Source: Sphingobacteriaceae bacterium (lineage in GTDB: Bacteria > Bacteroidota > Bacteroidia > Sphingobacteriales > Sphingobacteriaceae). From it: a DNA stretch of 43,893 bases. Location: positions 1-43,893 of the forward strand of contig CANKAT010000021.1 in assembly GCA_947479815.1 (NCBI GenBank). Reading direction: 5' to 3'. The notes beneath the pieces were generated by a model. The model did no database searches and was not told where the DNA came from. It was given only the letters and a program-made list of their open reading frames with translations. Position numbers and translations under genes: made by a program. Positions 19,404-28,426 of the stretch are shown in pieces. Within the stretch, counting starts at the first letter, position 1; each line of letters opens with the position of its first letter.

Positions 19404-20075
19404 TTAGTCTTTTATGAAATCTGGGTTTAGATTTTTTAGTGAAGCTATTTCTATAAGAGGATCAATAGCCGAAAAGACTGAATTACCTGCAACAAGTACA
19501 TTTGCTCCTGCTTGTAATAATTTAATTGCATTCTGATTGGATACACCACCATCTATCTCTATTAAAAGACCATTATTCCTACCTAAAGCCATTGAACGTA
19601 GTTCCTTTATTTTTTTATAGGTATTATCAATGAATTTTTGACCACCGAAACCAGGATTGACAGACATCAAACAAACTATATCTATATCTTCGATACTATC
19701 TTCCAATAAACTTATCGGGGTATGAGGATTAACTGCTACCCCAGCTTTACATCCAAGATCTTTTATTGCATGTAACGTTCTGTTTAGATGAGTACATGCT
19801 TCAATATGCACTGTAATATTTTCTGCTCCGGCTTGTTTAAATTCCTGTAGATAACGATCAGGATCAACAATCATCAGGTGTACGTCAAGTGGTTTCTTTG
19901 CATATTTTTTAATTGCTTTCAAAACAGGAAATCCAAAAGAAATATTGGGTACAAATACACCATCCATAATATCGATATGAAACCAGTCTGCATCACTACG
20001 ATTGATCATTTCTATATCTTTTTGCAGATTAGCAAAATCAGCAGACAAAACGGAAGGGGCAATAAGATGTTTCAT
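19404..20075 (-). CDS. rpe: ribulose-phosphate 3-epimerase
   Basis: A 223-residue TIM-barrel enzyme interconverting ribulose 5-phosphate and xylulose 5-phosphate in the pentose phosphate pathway. Motifs are IAPSVLSADFANL, WFHIDIMDGVFVPN (metal His and Asp), DVHLMIVDP, MSVNPGFGGQKFI (phosphate loop) and EIDGGVSNQN. Length is standard. Just upstream, 20077-20090, TTGTAA and TTACAA form a short inverted repeat of unknown meaning. The pnp terminator at 20165-20199 lies upstream, so rpe has its own promoter, though no clear TAnnTTTG is visible. Confidence 0.96.
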   Translation of the reverse strand: MKHLIAPSVLSADFANLQKDIEMINRSDADWFHIDIMDGVFVPNISFGFPVLKAIKKYAKKPLDVHLMIVDPDRYLQEFKQAGAENITVHIEACTHLNRTLHAIKDLGCKAGVAVNPHTPISLLEDSIEDIDIVCLMSVNPGFGGQKFIDNTYKKIKELRSMALGRNNGLLIEIDGGVSNQNAIKLLQAGANVLVAGNSVFSAIDPLIEIASLKNLNPDFIKD

Positions 20076-20164
20076 TTTGTAAAATTACAATTTTGATTGT
20101 ATTATCCTGATTTAAATAAAATGATTCTTACAATCTGTTAAAGGGTTGATTTTAATATTTGGTA

Positions 20165-20199
20165 TAAAAAAAAACCTGTCTGTTATTCACAGACAGGTT
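20165..20199 (-). terminator. rho-independent terminator of pnp
   Basis: On the minus strand a perfect 10-bp stem, AACCTGTCTG / CAGACAGGTT with a 7-base loop, is followed by a run of Ts (20174 down to 20166). It begins about 20 bases after the pnp stop codon. Confidence 0.9.
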
Positions 20200-20219
20200 A
20201 AAAATATAAAGTGTTTGTA

Positions 20220-22361
20220 CTATTCTGTTTTTGTGTCTTCAGGTCTTGGAGGACGTGGTAATAAAGCTTTACGAGATAGTTTTAATTTACCTTGCTTATC
20301 AACTTCTAGAAGTTTCACTTTTACGATATCCCCAACATTTAACACTCCATCCATTGATTCATAACGCTGCCAGTCAATTTCTGAAATATGAAGTAATCCA
20401 TCTTTACCAGGCATAATCTCAACAAAAGCACCAAAAGGCATGATTGTTTTCACTTTTCCTTCGTAAACTTCACCAACTTCTGGTTTTGAAGCAATTGCTT
20501 TAATACGATTCACAGCTTTATCAATTGCTTCCTTATTATCAGCAAAGATTTGAATAATACCTAAATTATCTTTTTCTTCGATGGCTATAGTTGCACCTGT
20601 TTCACGCTGCATTTCCTGAATGATCTTTCCACCAGGGCCTATTACAGCACCAATAAATTCTTTATCAATTTTAAGGGTAACGATCCTAGGTGCATGTGGT
20701 TTGTAATCTTCGCGTGGTTCAGCAATGGTTTTCTTCATTTCATTTAATATATGAAGACGGGCTTCATTAGCCTGCTTTAAAGCTGCAGTTAACACTTCCC
20801 ACTTTAAACCATTAATCTTTAAATCCATCTGGCAGGCAACAATACCTTTTTCTGTTCCTGTTACTTTAAAGTCCATATCGCCCAAATGATCTTCATCACC
20901 AAGAATATCACTTAAAATGGCATATTTACCAGTTTTTTCATCAGATATCAATCCCATGGCAATTCCTGAAACTGGAGCTTTTAGCTTGACACCTGCATCC
21001 ATTAATGCAAGAGTTCCGGCACAAACAGTAGCCATTGAAGATGAACCATTTGATTCAAGAATATCAGAAACAACACGAATTGTATATGGATTTTCATCGC
21101 CAGGTAAAACCTTTCTTAATGAACGCATCGCTAAATTACCATGACCAATTTCACGGCGACCAGTACCACGATTTGGGCGGGCCTCACCTGTTGAGAATGG
21201 AGGGAAATTATAATGAAGTAAGAATTTCTGGTATCCATTGAAGAAAGCACCATCAATTAGCTGCTCATCAGATTTAGCACCTAGGGTAACGGTTGTTAGA
21301 GACTGAGTTTCACCACGTGTAAAAATAGCCGAGCCGTGTGCTGTAGGAAGATAGTCGATTTCAGACCAGATAGGACGAACTGTACGTGAATCACGACCAT
21401 CAAGACGAATTCCTTCATCAAGTATTAGGTTACGGATTGCATCATACTGAACATCATGGAAATATTTCTTAGATAAGTAGGTAGTTGTATCATCAATACC
21501 TTCACCTAGATTAGCAATGAATTCTGAAAGTACTTCAGCAAACTTATCAGAACGGTCATGTTTTGCAGATTTTGATTTTGCAATTGCATAAACTTTATCG
21601 TAAGTAGCCGCAAACACTTTAGCTTTCAGATCAGCATCATGCGTTTCATGGCTATAAACACGCTTTTCAGTTTTACCAACTAAAATAGCCAATTCTTTTT
21701 GAGCCTGAACCTGAATAATGATTGCTTTGTGTGCAAACTCAATTGCCTCAACCATTTCTTCTTCAGAAATTTCATCACCTTCACCTTCAACCATTACGAT
21801 ATCATTCTCTGTTCCGGCAACCAGTAGATCCATAGTAGCTCTTGCCAGATCACTCAAGTAAGGGTTTATTATTAATTTGCCATCAATTTTAGCAACGCGA
21901 ACTTCAGAAATTGGACCATTAAAAGGAATATCTGAAACTGCAATCGCAGCTGATGCAGCTAAACCTGCAAGACAATCAGGCATAATGTTTTTATCGGCTG
22001 ATATCAAAGAAATCATAACCTGTACATCAGCGTGATAATCTTCAGGGAACATTGGCCGTAATGCACGGTCAACCAAACGTGAGATTAATACTTCATAATC
22101 AGAAAGTCTTGCTTCACGACGTAAAAATCCGCCAGGGATACGTCCAGTAGCAGCATATTTTTCCTGATAATCAACTGATAATGGTAAAAAGTCAGTTCCT
22201 GGTTTTGCACCAATACTTGATACCACTGTAGCAAGTAGCATGGTGTCTCCCATTTTAACTACAACTGAACCATCAGCCTGCTTGGCTAATTTTCCAGTTT
22301 CGATCTCGATCATGCGGCCATCGCCCAGATCAAATGTTTTTTTAATTGCGTTATAACTCAT
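20220..22361 (-). CDS. pnp: polyribonucleotide nucleotidyltransferase (PNPase)
   Basis: 3'-to-5' phosphorolytic exoribonuclease of RNA turnover, about 713 residues. Two RNase PH domains flank a helical linker (first core [20 protein letters not shown]; second [17 protein letters not shown]). A KH domain ([19 protein letters not shown]) and an S1 domain ([18 protein letters not shown]) form the C-terminus. The frame is open to 22445, but those extra 28 codons lie in the rpsO terminator and leader; [15 protein letters not shown] at 22361 is the family start. The leader contains a small hairpin (GTACT/AGTAC, 22378-22399), a possible site for autoregulation as in enteric pnp. It sits downstream of rpsO, the usual order. 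Confidence 0.96.
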   Translation of the reverse strand: MSYNAIKKTFDLGDGRMIEIETGKLAKQADGSVVVKMGDTMLLATVVSSIGAKPGTDFLPLSVDYQEKYAATGRIPGGFLRREARLSDYEVLISRLVDRALRPMFPEDYHADVQVMISLISADKNIMPDCLAGLAASAAIAVSDIPFNGPISEVRVAKIDGKLIINPYLSDLARATMDLLVAGTENDIVMVEGEGDEISEEEMVEAIEFAHKAIIIQVQAQKELAILVGKTEKRVYSHETHDADLKAKVFAATYDKVYAIAKSKSAKHDRSDKFAEVLSEFIANLGEGIDDTTTYLSKKYFHDVQYDAIRNLILDEGIRLDGRDSRTVRPIWSEIDYLPTAHGSAIFTRGETQSLTTVTLGAKSDEQLIDGAFFNGYQKFLLHYNFPPFSTGEARPNRGTGRREIGHGNLAMRSLRKVLPGDENPYTIRVVSDILESNGSSSMATVCAGTLALMDAGVKLKAPVSGIAMGLISDEKTGKYAILSDILGDEDHLGDMDFKVTGTEKGIVACQMDLKINGLKWEVLTAALKQANEARLHILNEMKKTIAEPREDYKPHAPRIVTLKIDKEFIGAVIGPGGKIIQEMQRETGATIAIEEKDNLGIIQIFADNKEAIDKAVNRIKAIASKPEVGEVYEGKVKTIMPFGAFVEIMPGKDGLLHISEIDWQRYESMDGVLNVGDIVKVKLLEVDKQGKLKLSRKALLPRPPRPEDTKTE

Positions 22362-22434
22362 TTGTTTTGTTTGCGACGTACTTTTCCTCTTTAGAGTACA
22401 TCTTCTTTTATGTTGATTTTTAATTTTTTTAATT

Positions 22435-22464
22435 AAAAAAGCCATCCCGCATAGTGAGGATGGC
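22435..22464 (-). terminator. rho-independent terminator of rpsO
   Basis: Minus-strand stem GCCATCC / GGATGGC with a 10-base loop, followed by a run of six Ts, about 20 bases after the rpsO stop. It explains why the upstream extension of the pnp frame is not coding. Some readthrough into pnp is possible. Confidence 0.85.
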
Positions 22465-22484
22465 TTCGCAAAATTTTGCTAAGA

Positions 22485-22763
22485 TTATTTTATAATATCT
22501 CTTAACTCTAATGCTTTGATAATAGCACGATACCTGTTAATATCTTTTTTGAAAAGATAGGCTAATAAGGCGCGGCGTTTACCTACAAGTTTCTGAAGAG
22601 ATAATTGTGTAGAAAAATCCTTCTTGTTTTTTTTCAAATGCCCAGTTAAATGAGCAATACGAGCGGTAAATAATGCTACCTGTCCTTCTGCAGAACCGGT
22701 GTCTGTTGCACCTTTTCCGTGCTTGGCAAAAATTTCTGCCTTGTACTCTGTACTTAAATACAT
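22485..22763 (-). CDS. rpsO: 30S ribosomal protein S15
   Basis: A 92-residue primary 16S rRNA-binding protein of the 30S platform. It begins MYLSTEYKAEIFAKHGKG and carries the conserved TGSAEGQVALFTARI, HLKKNKKDFS and LQKLVGKRRALLAYL segments. The frame is open to 22838, but the promoter at 22808-22839 lies over that extension, and S15 is normally 88-92 residues, so the ATG at 22763 is used. It is followed by its terminator and then pnp. Confidence 0.97.
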   Translation of the reverse strand: MYLSTEYKAEIFAKHGKGATDTGSAEGQVALFTARIAHLTGHLKKNKKDFSTQLSLQKLVGKRRALLAYLFKKDINRYRAIIKALELRDIIK

Positions 22764-22807
22764 TACGTGAATAATATTAAAGCGGTTAATAATTAAACAA
22801 TTGTTTG

Positions 22808-22839
22808 CAAAGATAAGGTAATGAAAGTTTAATTGCAAA
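22808..22839 (-). promoter_or_regulatory. sigma-A promoter of rpsO
   Basis: Minus strand: TTTG at 22839-22836, a 20-base spacer, then TATCTTTG at 22815-22808. This fits the Bacteroidota -33/-7 pattern TTTG-N19/20-TAnnTTTG. The rpsO ATG is about 45 bases downstream. Confidence 0.8.
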
Positions 22840-22861
22840 TATGTTGTGTATTGTGCTGTCA

Positions 22862-23148
22862 GTTATCTGTTATCAGTTGTCTGAGGTTTGTAATCATTGT
22901 AAATTAGAATTCAAAGATTGAATTTCATGATTTGGATCAAAAATTTTTTAATGAGTAATAACAAAAAATATAGTTTATAATACCTAATTCTATTTTGAAA
23001 TAAATTACTGATAACTGACAATAGATAATCAATTTTGAGTAGTGAGATAGATTCTGCTTCATTCCATAGCAGAACTTCATATCTCATACTTCAGACAACA
23101 GACAACAGACAACAGATAACAGACAACAGATAACAGATAACAGATAAC
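22862..23148. repeat. heptamer repeats with a hairpin (gene-free stretch)
   Basis: The 353-base gap between rpsO and the thioesterase gene holds one 7-bp repeat family in three clusters. At 23093-23148 there are eight perfect tandem units, AGACAAC or AGATAAC. At 23009-23029 there are three diverged direct units. At 22862-22882 there are three units in inverted orientation (GTTATCT, GTTATCA, GTTGTCT), so the two ends of the stretch can pair. A hairpin lies at 23041-23090 (outer arms AGTGAGAT and ATCTCATACT, inner arms TTCTGC/GCAGAA). No transposase or reading frame is present. It may be a short miniature-element-like insertion or a slippage-prone satellite. Confidence 0.8.
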
Positions 23149-23191
23149 TATCTATTTCCTATTCTCAATTTTTAGCCCGAATTTAGCAGCA

Positions 23192-23614
23192 ATGGAAAAC
23201 CCGATAAATTACAGTCAGTTTACAAGCGAATTCAAGGTTAGACCTGATGATATCGATATGTTTAATCATGTTCATAACAGTACTTATTTTGACTACGTAC
23301 TGGCTGCTAGGTATGAGCAAATGGAAACTTTCTACAAAATGCCAATGGAAGAATTCCTAAGTCAGGGCTTTGGTTGGGTTGTACGATCTGCTTTTGTTGA
23401 TTATAAACGACCTTTGGGTCTTGGCGATCGGTTTTCAGTACAAACCGGAATAGAAAGCATCAATTCAAAAGGATGCAGAGTGAAATTTGAGATCAAAATT
23501 CTGAAAACAGACAAGGTTGCTTGTGATGGTTGGTTTGATTATATCATGATTGACATCAGCACTGGCAAGAGTGTTAAGGTTTCTGATGAGATGATCCATA
23601 AATATTCAATCTAA
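23192..23614 (+). CDS. acyl-CoA thioesterase, hotdog fold (4HBT family)
   Basis: A 140-residue hotdog protein. FKVRPDDIDMFNHVHNSTYFDYV is split here as VRPDDIDMFNHVHN and STYFDYVLAARYEQM, the catalytic Asp/His loop of 4-hydroxybenzoyl-CoA thioesterase-like proteins. VRSAFVDYKRPLGLGD and GCRVKFEI follow as expected. It would hydrolyse acyl-CoA or acyl-ACP thioesters in the cytoplasm; chain length is not predictable. It converges with ddl, the stops being five bases apart. It lies just after the heptamer repeats, which cover part of its upstream region, and no clear -7 box is seen. Confidence 0.88.
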   Translation: MENPINYSQFTSEFKVRPDDIDMFNHVHNSTYFDYVLAARYEQMETFYKMPMEEFLSQGFGWVVRSAFVDYKRPLGLGDRFSVQTGIESINSKGCRVKFEIKILKTDKVACDGWFDYIMIDISTGKSVKVSDEMIHKYSI

Positions 23615-23619
23615 TTAAG

Positions 23620-24615
23620 CTATTTCTTAGAATTAAGGGCCATTTCAATAAGGTCTCCATAAAATTCAGCAATATTCAATCCTGCAGCGCGAACTTGCTG
23701 AGGTATAAAACTTTGGGCTGTCTGACCAGGAATAGTATTAATCTCAATGAAATAAAAGTTTGATGTTTCATTCTGAAGAAAATAATCTATCCTAACCATT
23801 CCTTTACAGTTTAATTTGATATAAATTTCAGAAACAATACGCTCTACCCTTGATTTTTCGGCATCAGTCATTCTTCCTGGTGTAATTTCTTCGGTGGCAC
23901 CTGGAGTATATTTTGCTTCAAAATCGAAAAAATCATTGGATGGTATCACTTCAGTTGCGGGTAAAACTTGTAGGCCCATATTATTCTTGTAAACGCCTAT
24001 AGAAAATTCACGACCCTGAACAAACTCCTCAACAAGCACTTGATCATCTTCATTAAACGCTTTTTGCATCGCTAAAGATAGTTCAGATGCAGTTTTTACC
24101 TTACTCATTCCAATACTGCTTCCACCATTATTGGGTTTAATAAATAAGGGGAAATCTAAATTTGTCAATAAATCTTTCTCTGCTTTAGCAGAATTTTCAA
24201 ACAATTGTATTGACCGAGCAATGTAAAGATCTTTAATCCCGTTTACAATAGCCTTTGAGTAGCCTTTATTCATGGTCAAAGATGATGTCAGAGCATCACA
24301 GCTTGTATATGGAATATCCAATAAGTCAAAATAGCCTTGCAGCTTTCCATCTTCACCTGGAGAGCCGTGTAACATAATAAAAGCTACATCAAAATTTATC
24401 TTTTTATTATTCAATAAAATAGAAAAATCATTTTTATCAACCGAATACTTAATAGAATCAGCATCCTGAAAATACCAGCCTTCTTTTAAAATAACGATTT
24501 TATAGATATTGTATTTATTCCTATCTATCTGGGATTCAACAAAATCTGCGCTCCTAAATGAAACCACAGATTCTCCTGTGTATCCACCAGTTACTAATGC
24601 TATATTACTTTTCAT
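23620..24615 (-). CDS. ddl: D-alanine--D-alanine ligase
   Basis: ATP-grasp enzyme making D-Ala-D-Ala for peptidoglycan precursors, 331 residues. It begins MKSNIALVTGGYTGESVVS. The ATP-grasp core is visible as FIKPNNGGSSIGMSKV, EEFVQGREFSIGVY and the metal-binding FIEINTIPGQTAQSF. MLHGSPGEDGKLQGYFDLL is the substrate-binding N-terminal part. It is divergent from the PASTA-domain gene. Its promoter -7 box ends five bases before the ATG, suggesting a transcript with almost no leader. Confidence 0.96.
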   Translation of the reverse strand: MKSNIALVTGGYTGESVVSFRSADFVESQIDRNKYNIYKIVILKEGWYFQDADSIKYSVDKNDFSILLNNKKINFDVAFIMLHGSPGEDGKLQGYFDLLDIPYTSCDALTSSLTMNKGYSKAIVNGIKDLYIARSIQLFENSAKAEKDLLTNLDFPLFIKPNNGGSSIGMSKVKTASELSLAMQKAFNEDDQVLVEEFVQGREFSIGVYKNNMGLQVLPATEVIPSNDFFDFEAKYTPGATEEITPGRMTDAEKSRVERIVSEIYIKLNCKGMVRIDYFLQNETSNFYFIEINTIPGQTAQSFIPQQVRAAGLNIAEFYGDLIEMALNSKK

Positions 24616-24620
24616 ATACT

Positions 24621-24649
24621 CAAAGATAAATTTTAAAACTATTGAACAA
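24621..24649 (-). promoter_or_regulatory. sigma-A promoter of ddl
   Basis: Minus strand: TTG at 24649-24647, an 18-base spacer, TATCTTTG at 24628-24621. Only five bases (AGTAT) lie between the -7 box and the ddl ATG, so transcription should start at or within a base or two of the start codon. Confidence 0.6.
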
Positions 24650-24692
24650 TAAAGCCCACTAATATTTATCTTCGATATTATTTAATTTGGAT

Positions 24693-24700
24693 TATTTTTG
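24693..24700 (+). promoter_or_regulatory. candidate -7 element upstream of the PASTA gene
   Basis: TATTTTTG matches TAnnTTTG, about 97 bases before the ATG at 24797. No convincing -33 TTTG is present (TTCG at 24671-24674). If used, it gives a long leader. Confidence 0.35.
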
Positions 24701-24796
24701 AGCCGTAAAAGCCTAAAGAGGCACGAAGCAAAATGATTTTTAACCTTAGATATAATTAATTTTTCCATTAACCTCTGAATTAAAAGCCTGCAAGTA

Positions 24797-25561
24797 ATGA
24801 ATAAATTAATTGAATACCTACGTACAAAGACCTTTCGTAAAAACCTTTTTATAGCAATTGGATCTGTTTTTGCTTTTCTCATATTCATTTTTTACAGTTT
24901 AGGATTTTATACCCATCATGGCGAAGGAATGCCTGTACCAAAACTCAAAGGTTTACCCATTGCAAAGGCTATTCAATTACTTGAGGAACAAGGGCTTAGA
25001 TATCAGATTAATGATTCTATTTATTTAATTGATCAACCTCCAGGTGTAATTGTTGAACAGGATCCTGATCCAAATACTAATGTTAAGGCTAACAGAACAA
25101 TTTATCTGATTGTAACCAGAGATGCACCTAATATTAAATTCCCAGATATTGAGGGTAGAACTTTTTTGGAGGTGCGTTCTATTCTCAATAACTACCAATT
25201 AAAGGTTGGTGATACCACCTACAAATCAGATGTTGCTAGAGATGTAATTTTAGAAGCTATATTGGGCGGCAATATCATTAGAAAAGGTCAGCAAATTCCA
25301 AAAGGCTCTAGCATAGATCTTATTCTTGGTGATGGATTAGGTGCAAGTGAGGTTGATATTCCCAATTTATTTGGATTGAACTTAAATGAAGCCAGAATGG
25401 CCTTATTAGGATCTTCATTAATTTTGGGAAATATTAGTTTTGAAGGATCTGCAGATACAGTTAACTCAAAAATCATAAGACAATATCCTGCAATAAGCGA
25501 CACCTTAAATAAGGTTAGTATTGGTACACCAATTGATATAGTACTTAAAAGGGGGAATTAA
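24797..25561 (+). CDS. PASTA-domain membrane protein
   Basis: A 254-residue protein: a short cytoplasmic N-terminus, one membrane helix at about residues 18-38, then three PASTA repeats in the periplasm (about 46-113, 114-184, 185-253; each begins with a P-x-[LI]-x-G-x-x-x-x-E/K-A pattern such as VPKLKGLPIAKAIQLLEEQG). PASTA modules bind peptidoglycan or its precursors in kinases and PBPs. Here no kinase or transpeptidase domain is attached, so it may be a cell-wall scaffold. Proximity to ddl and mltG supports a cell-wall context. Confidence 0.88.
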   Translation: MNKLIEYLRTKTFRKNLFIAIGSVFAFLIFIFYSLGFYTHHGEGMPVPKLKGLPIAKAIQLLEEQGLRYQINDSIYLIDQPPGVIVEQDPDPNTNVKANRTIYLIVTRDAPNIKFPDIEGRTFLEVRSILNNYQLKVGDTTYKSDVARDVILEAILGGNIIRKGQQIPKGSSIDLILGDGLGASEVDIPNLFGLNLNEARMALLGSSLILGNISFEGSADTVNSKIIRQYPAISDTLNKVSIGTPIDIVLKRGN

Positions 25562-25562
25562 T

Positions 25563-25865
25563 TTGACTATTATCTCTGCTGCTGAATTTATAGAACGAAA
25601 TATAGTACCTGTTCCATTTCAAATTATAGATGTTAGGGAAGAGTTAGAATATCAAACGTTTAATCTTGGAGGCGATAATATACCTTTGGGTAGGTTACTA
25701 ACCGAAGTAGATGATCTTGAATATGATAAGGATTTAGAGATTATTGTTATTTGTCAACATGGACTTAGAAGTGAAACTGCCCGCCGGATATTAACAAATC
25801 TTGGTTTTAATCAGGTTAGAAACTTAGCTGGTGGATTAGTGGCAATCAGAAAATTGAATTTATAA
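25563..25865 (+). CDS. rhodanese-like domain protein
   Basis: A 100-residue single rhodanese domain. QIIDVREELEYQTFNLGG is the N-terminal part, IPLGRL follows, and the active-site loop is ICQHGLRS, with the sulfur-accepting Cys. RNLAGGLVAI closes the domain. These proteins transfer sulfur or act as thiol switches; the substrate is unknown. The start is a TTG, one base after the PASTA gene's stop codon, and no ATG is available in frame, so translation is probably coupled. The family is common in Bacteroidota. Confidence 0.86.
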   Translation: MTIISAAEFIERNIVPVPFQIIDVREELEYQTFNLGGDNIPLGRLLTEVDDLEYDKDLEIIVICQHGLRSETARRILTNLGFNQVRNLAGGLVAIRKLNL

Positions 25866-25889
25866 ATAAACAACACCCTTAATTAGATA

Positions 25890-26945
25890 ATGGTTACAAA
25901 AAAGACAAAAAAAATAAGTTTGAAAGCTAAATTGCTATTAGCACTTGGTGCTTTTTTAATTGTAATTCTTACTGGAACAGGCATTAGTTATTACCTAAAC
26001 TATTTCAAGCCAAATGTTAACGGAAATAGTGAATACCTCTATATCAACACAGGTTCTGACTTTAATGATGTTTATTCACGCATTAAATCAGATACTATTG
26101 TAAATGACACTATTGCTTTTTATAATGCAGCCCAAAACATGGAGTATCTAGGAAAGGTAAAAGCAGGTAGATATCGTTTAACAAAAGGAATGAGTAATCG
26201 TGCACTAATAAACATGTTAAAAGCCGGGAATCAGGAACCCGTTAAAATATCATTTCAAAATATAAGACTAAAGCATACCCTGGCTGGAATGGTTTCAAAG
26301 AAGATTGAATCTGATTCAGCCTCTATTTCTAAATTGCTTGATTCTGCAGAATTTGTCAGAAAATATGGATTTACTACAGATAATGTATATACCATGTTCA
26401 TCCCTAATTCATATGAGATCTATTGGAATACGGATGCAGAGAAATTCATTAATCGAATGCATGAAGAGTACGTCAAATTTTGGGATACAGATAGAAAATC
26501 TAAGGCTAGCAGTATTAATCTATCACCAATAGAAGTTAGTATTCTTGCATCTATTGTTGATGGTGAAGCATTGAATGATAAGGAGATGCCAAGAATTGCA
26601 GGTTTGTATATGAACAGATTATTAAAAGGAATACGACTAGAAGCTGATCCTACAGTTATTTTTGCAGCGAATGATTTCACAATAAGGAGAGTATTGAACA
26701 AACATTTAAAAATTAATTCTCCATACAATACGTATTTAAATTCCGGGCTCCCTCCTGGTCCTATTTCAATGCCAAGTATTCATGCAATTGATGCCGTACT
26801 TAATTATGAGAGGCATGAATATATTTATATGTGCGCTAAAGAGGATTTCTCAGGATACCATAATTACGCTTCTACACTATCACAACATTTGATTAATGCA
26901 AAGAAATTTCAGCAAGCTTTAAATGAACGAAATATTAAAAAATAA
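25890..26945 (+). CDS. mltG: endolytic transglycosylase MltG
   Basis: A 351-residue inner-membrane lytic transglycosylase of the YceG family, which cuts nascent glycan strands and so sets their length. A membrane helix covers about residues 15-33. The YceG domain follows, with VSILASIVDGEALNDKEMPR, LYMNRLLKGIRLEADPTV and LPPGPISMPSIHAIDAVL. In enteric homologues the first motif reads ASIVEKE; here the first acidic position is Asp, and the second Glu is kept. The last base of its stop codon is the first base of the next gene's ATG, indicating cotranscription with the YbgC-like thioesterase. Confidence 0.93.
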   Translation: MVTKKTKKISLKAKLLLALGAFLIVILTGTGISYYLNYFKPNVNGNSEYLYINTGSDFNDVYSRIKSDTIVNDTIAFYNAAQNMEYLGKVKAGRYRLTKGMSNRALINMLKAGNQEPVKISFQNIRLKHTLAGMVSKKIESDSASISKLLDSAEFVRKYGFTTDNVYTMFIPNSYEIYWNTDAEKFINRMHEEYVKFWDTDRKSKASSINLSPIEVSILASIVDGEALNDKEMPRIAGLYMNRLLKGIRLEADPTVIFAANDFTIRRVLNKHLKINSPYNTYLNSGLPPGPISMPSIHAIDAVLNYERHEYIYMCAKEDFSGYHNYASTLSQHLINAKKFQQALNERNIKK

Positions 26946-27352
26946 TGTTTAGTAATACCACAAAATTACGAGTTCGATATGCTGAAACCGATCAAATGGG
27001 ATACATGTATTACGGTAATTATGCAGCATTTTTTGAAGTTGGCAGGGTTGAGATGCTCAGAAGTTTGGGAATGACCTATAAATCAATGGAAGATTCAGGC
27101 ATTATTATGCCTGTTGCTGAAATGAAATGTAAATACATAAAACCTGCATTGTACGATGAAGAGATCACTGTTAAGGTAATCATTGAAAATATGCCTTCAA
27201 TTAGAATTCATTTTAGATATGAGCTTTTTAATGAAAAAGAAGAATTAATCCATATCGGTGAAACTACTCTGGTATTTGTAGATAAAATCAAAAACAAACC
27301 TTGTTTACCATCAGAAGATTTTCTTGAAAAGCTAAGACCTTACTTTAATTAA
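26945..27352 (+). CDS. YbgC-like acyl-CoA thioesterase
   Basis: A 135-residue hotdog protein of the YbgC/FadM group. The catalytic loop VRYAETDQMGYMYYGNYAAFFEVGR (shown in two parts: VRYAETDQMGYMYYGN and YAAFFEVGRVEML) is diagnostic. In enteric bacteria YbgC is linked to the Tol-Pal system and phospholipid metabolism; here no tol genes are adjacent. The start overlaps the mltG stop (TAATG), so translation is probably coupled. It is distinct in sequence from the thioesterase at 23192-23614. Confidence 0.9.
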   Translation: MFSNTTKLRVRYAETDQMGYMYYGNYAAFFEVGRVEMLRSLGMTYKSMEDSGIIMPVAEMKCKYIKPALYDEEITVKVIIENMPSIRIHFRYELFNEKEELIHIGETTLVFVDKIKNKPCLPSEDFLEKLRPYFN

Positions 27353-27361
27353 AAACAATAA

Positions 27362-28342
27362 ATGGATTGGCTTCATAAAACACTTTTAAAATTTAAGCCT
27401 TATTTTTTGTTCATAGAATGGACAAAAGTAGTGATGTTACCTGGATTTAGTCCTCTACCCCTCTTTACCGTTGCCTCTTTTTTCTTTAAGGAAATTGGCA
27501 AAGATGAATTGATCAATAAGGCATCATCACTTTCTTATAATTTCATGCTGGCAATTTTTCCTGCTATTATTTTTTTGTTTACCCTAATTCCATATGTTCC
27601 TATAGCTAATTTTCAGGATCAATTAATGAATCTAATTGCATTGATTTTACCAGCAGAGGCTTATGCAGCTGTCAATTCAACATTATTAGATATCGTAAAA
27701 AACCAGAATTCAAAATTATTGTCTTTTGGTTTTGTGTTTGCTTTATTTTTTGCTACAAATGGTGTACATAATCTTATGGTAGCCTTTAATAAGTCATCTT
27801 TGATTACAGAGACCCGTTCATGGGTAAAACAAAGACTAGTGGCAATATACCTAACGGTATTAATTTCTTTTGCCTTGATATTCGGCTTGGTGATCATGAC
27901 TATTGGTGAATATATTTTTGACTTTTTAAAAACAGAACTTCAATTTAAGGATTCTTTCTGGTTACATGTTCTTAACCTTGGTAGATGGGTAATTCTTATC
28001 ACAGTTTATTTTGTCACTATCGCCCTATTATATCGGTATGGACCTGCAAAAGCAAAGAAGTGGAAATTCTTTAGTGCAGGATCATGGATGGCAACAATTC
28101 TTGCGGTTTTAACTTTCTGGGGATTTTCATACTACATTAACAATTTTGGAAATTATAATAAAATATACGGTTCAATTGGAACGCTTATCGTTTTGATGAT
28201 ATGGCTTTACCTAAATTCTTTAATAATTCTGGTTGGTTTTGAATTAAATGCGAGCATTGATCTTTCTAAAAGAAGCATCAAGATTGTTAAGCCAAAATTC
28301 AACAGTTTTAAATCAACTCCAATTGAGAAAAAGCTGGGATAA
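27362..28342 (+). CDS. YihY/BrkB family inner-membrane protein
   Basis: A 326-residue integral membrane protein with about six helices. The N-terminal NKASSLSYNFMLAIFPAIIF is the family's signature first helix. ATNGVHNLMVAFN and the loop TLIVLMIWLYLNSLIILVG (helix 6, followed by GFELNA) are also conserved. The family was once called ribonuclease BN by mistake; its function is unproven. It follows the YbgC-like gene by nine bases and ends the operon before tRNA-Ser. No terminator hairpin is seen after it. Confidence 0.9.
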   Translation: MDWLHKTLLKFKPYFLFIEWTKVVMLPGFSPLPLFTVASFFFKEIGKDELINKASSLSYNFMLAIFPAIIFLFTLIPYVPIANFQDQLMNLIALILPAEAYAAVNSTLLDIVKNQNSKLLSFGFVFALFFATNGVHNLMVAFNKSSLITETRSWVKQRLVAIYLTVLISFALIFGLVIMTIGEYIFDFLKTELQFKDSFWLHVLNLGRWVILITVYFVTIALLYRYGPAKAKKWKFFSAGSWMATILAVLTFWGFSYYINNFGNYNKIYGSIGTLIVLMIWLYLNSLIILVGFELNASIDLSKRSIKIVKPKFNSFKSTPIEKKLG

Positions 28343-28426
28343 AACGGTGATTTCAAATTATTTATAACTCTTTCTCGTTCACTTTAAGTTAGTTAGGTCT
28401 GATAATTCAAAAATTATACCTTTTGA

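Noticed and set aside
20917-21241. Plus-strand open frames inside pnp
   Set aside because: They are antisense shadows of a strongly conserved gene, with no domain or signal sequence.
22362-22445. 28-codon basic extension of PNPase
   Set aside because: It begins in the rpsO terminator hairpin and crosses its T run, so it cannot be a normal translated start; MSYNAIKK is the family N-terminus.
22764-22838. 25-codon extension of ribosomal protein S15
   Set aside because: It lies over the rpsO promoter, and S15 is normally 88-92 residues.
23093-23148. CRISPR array
   Set aside because: The repeats are 7 bases with no spacers, and no cas genes are present.
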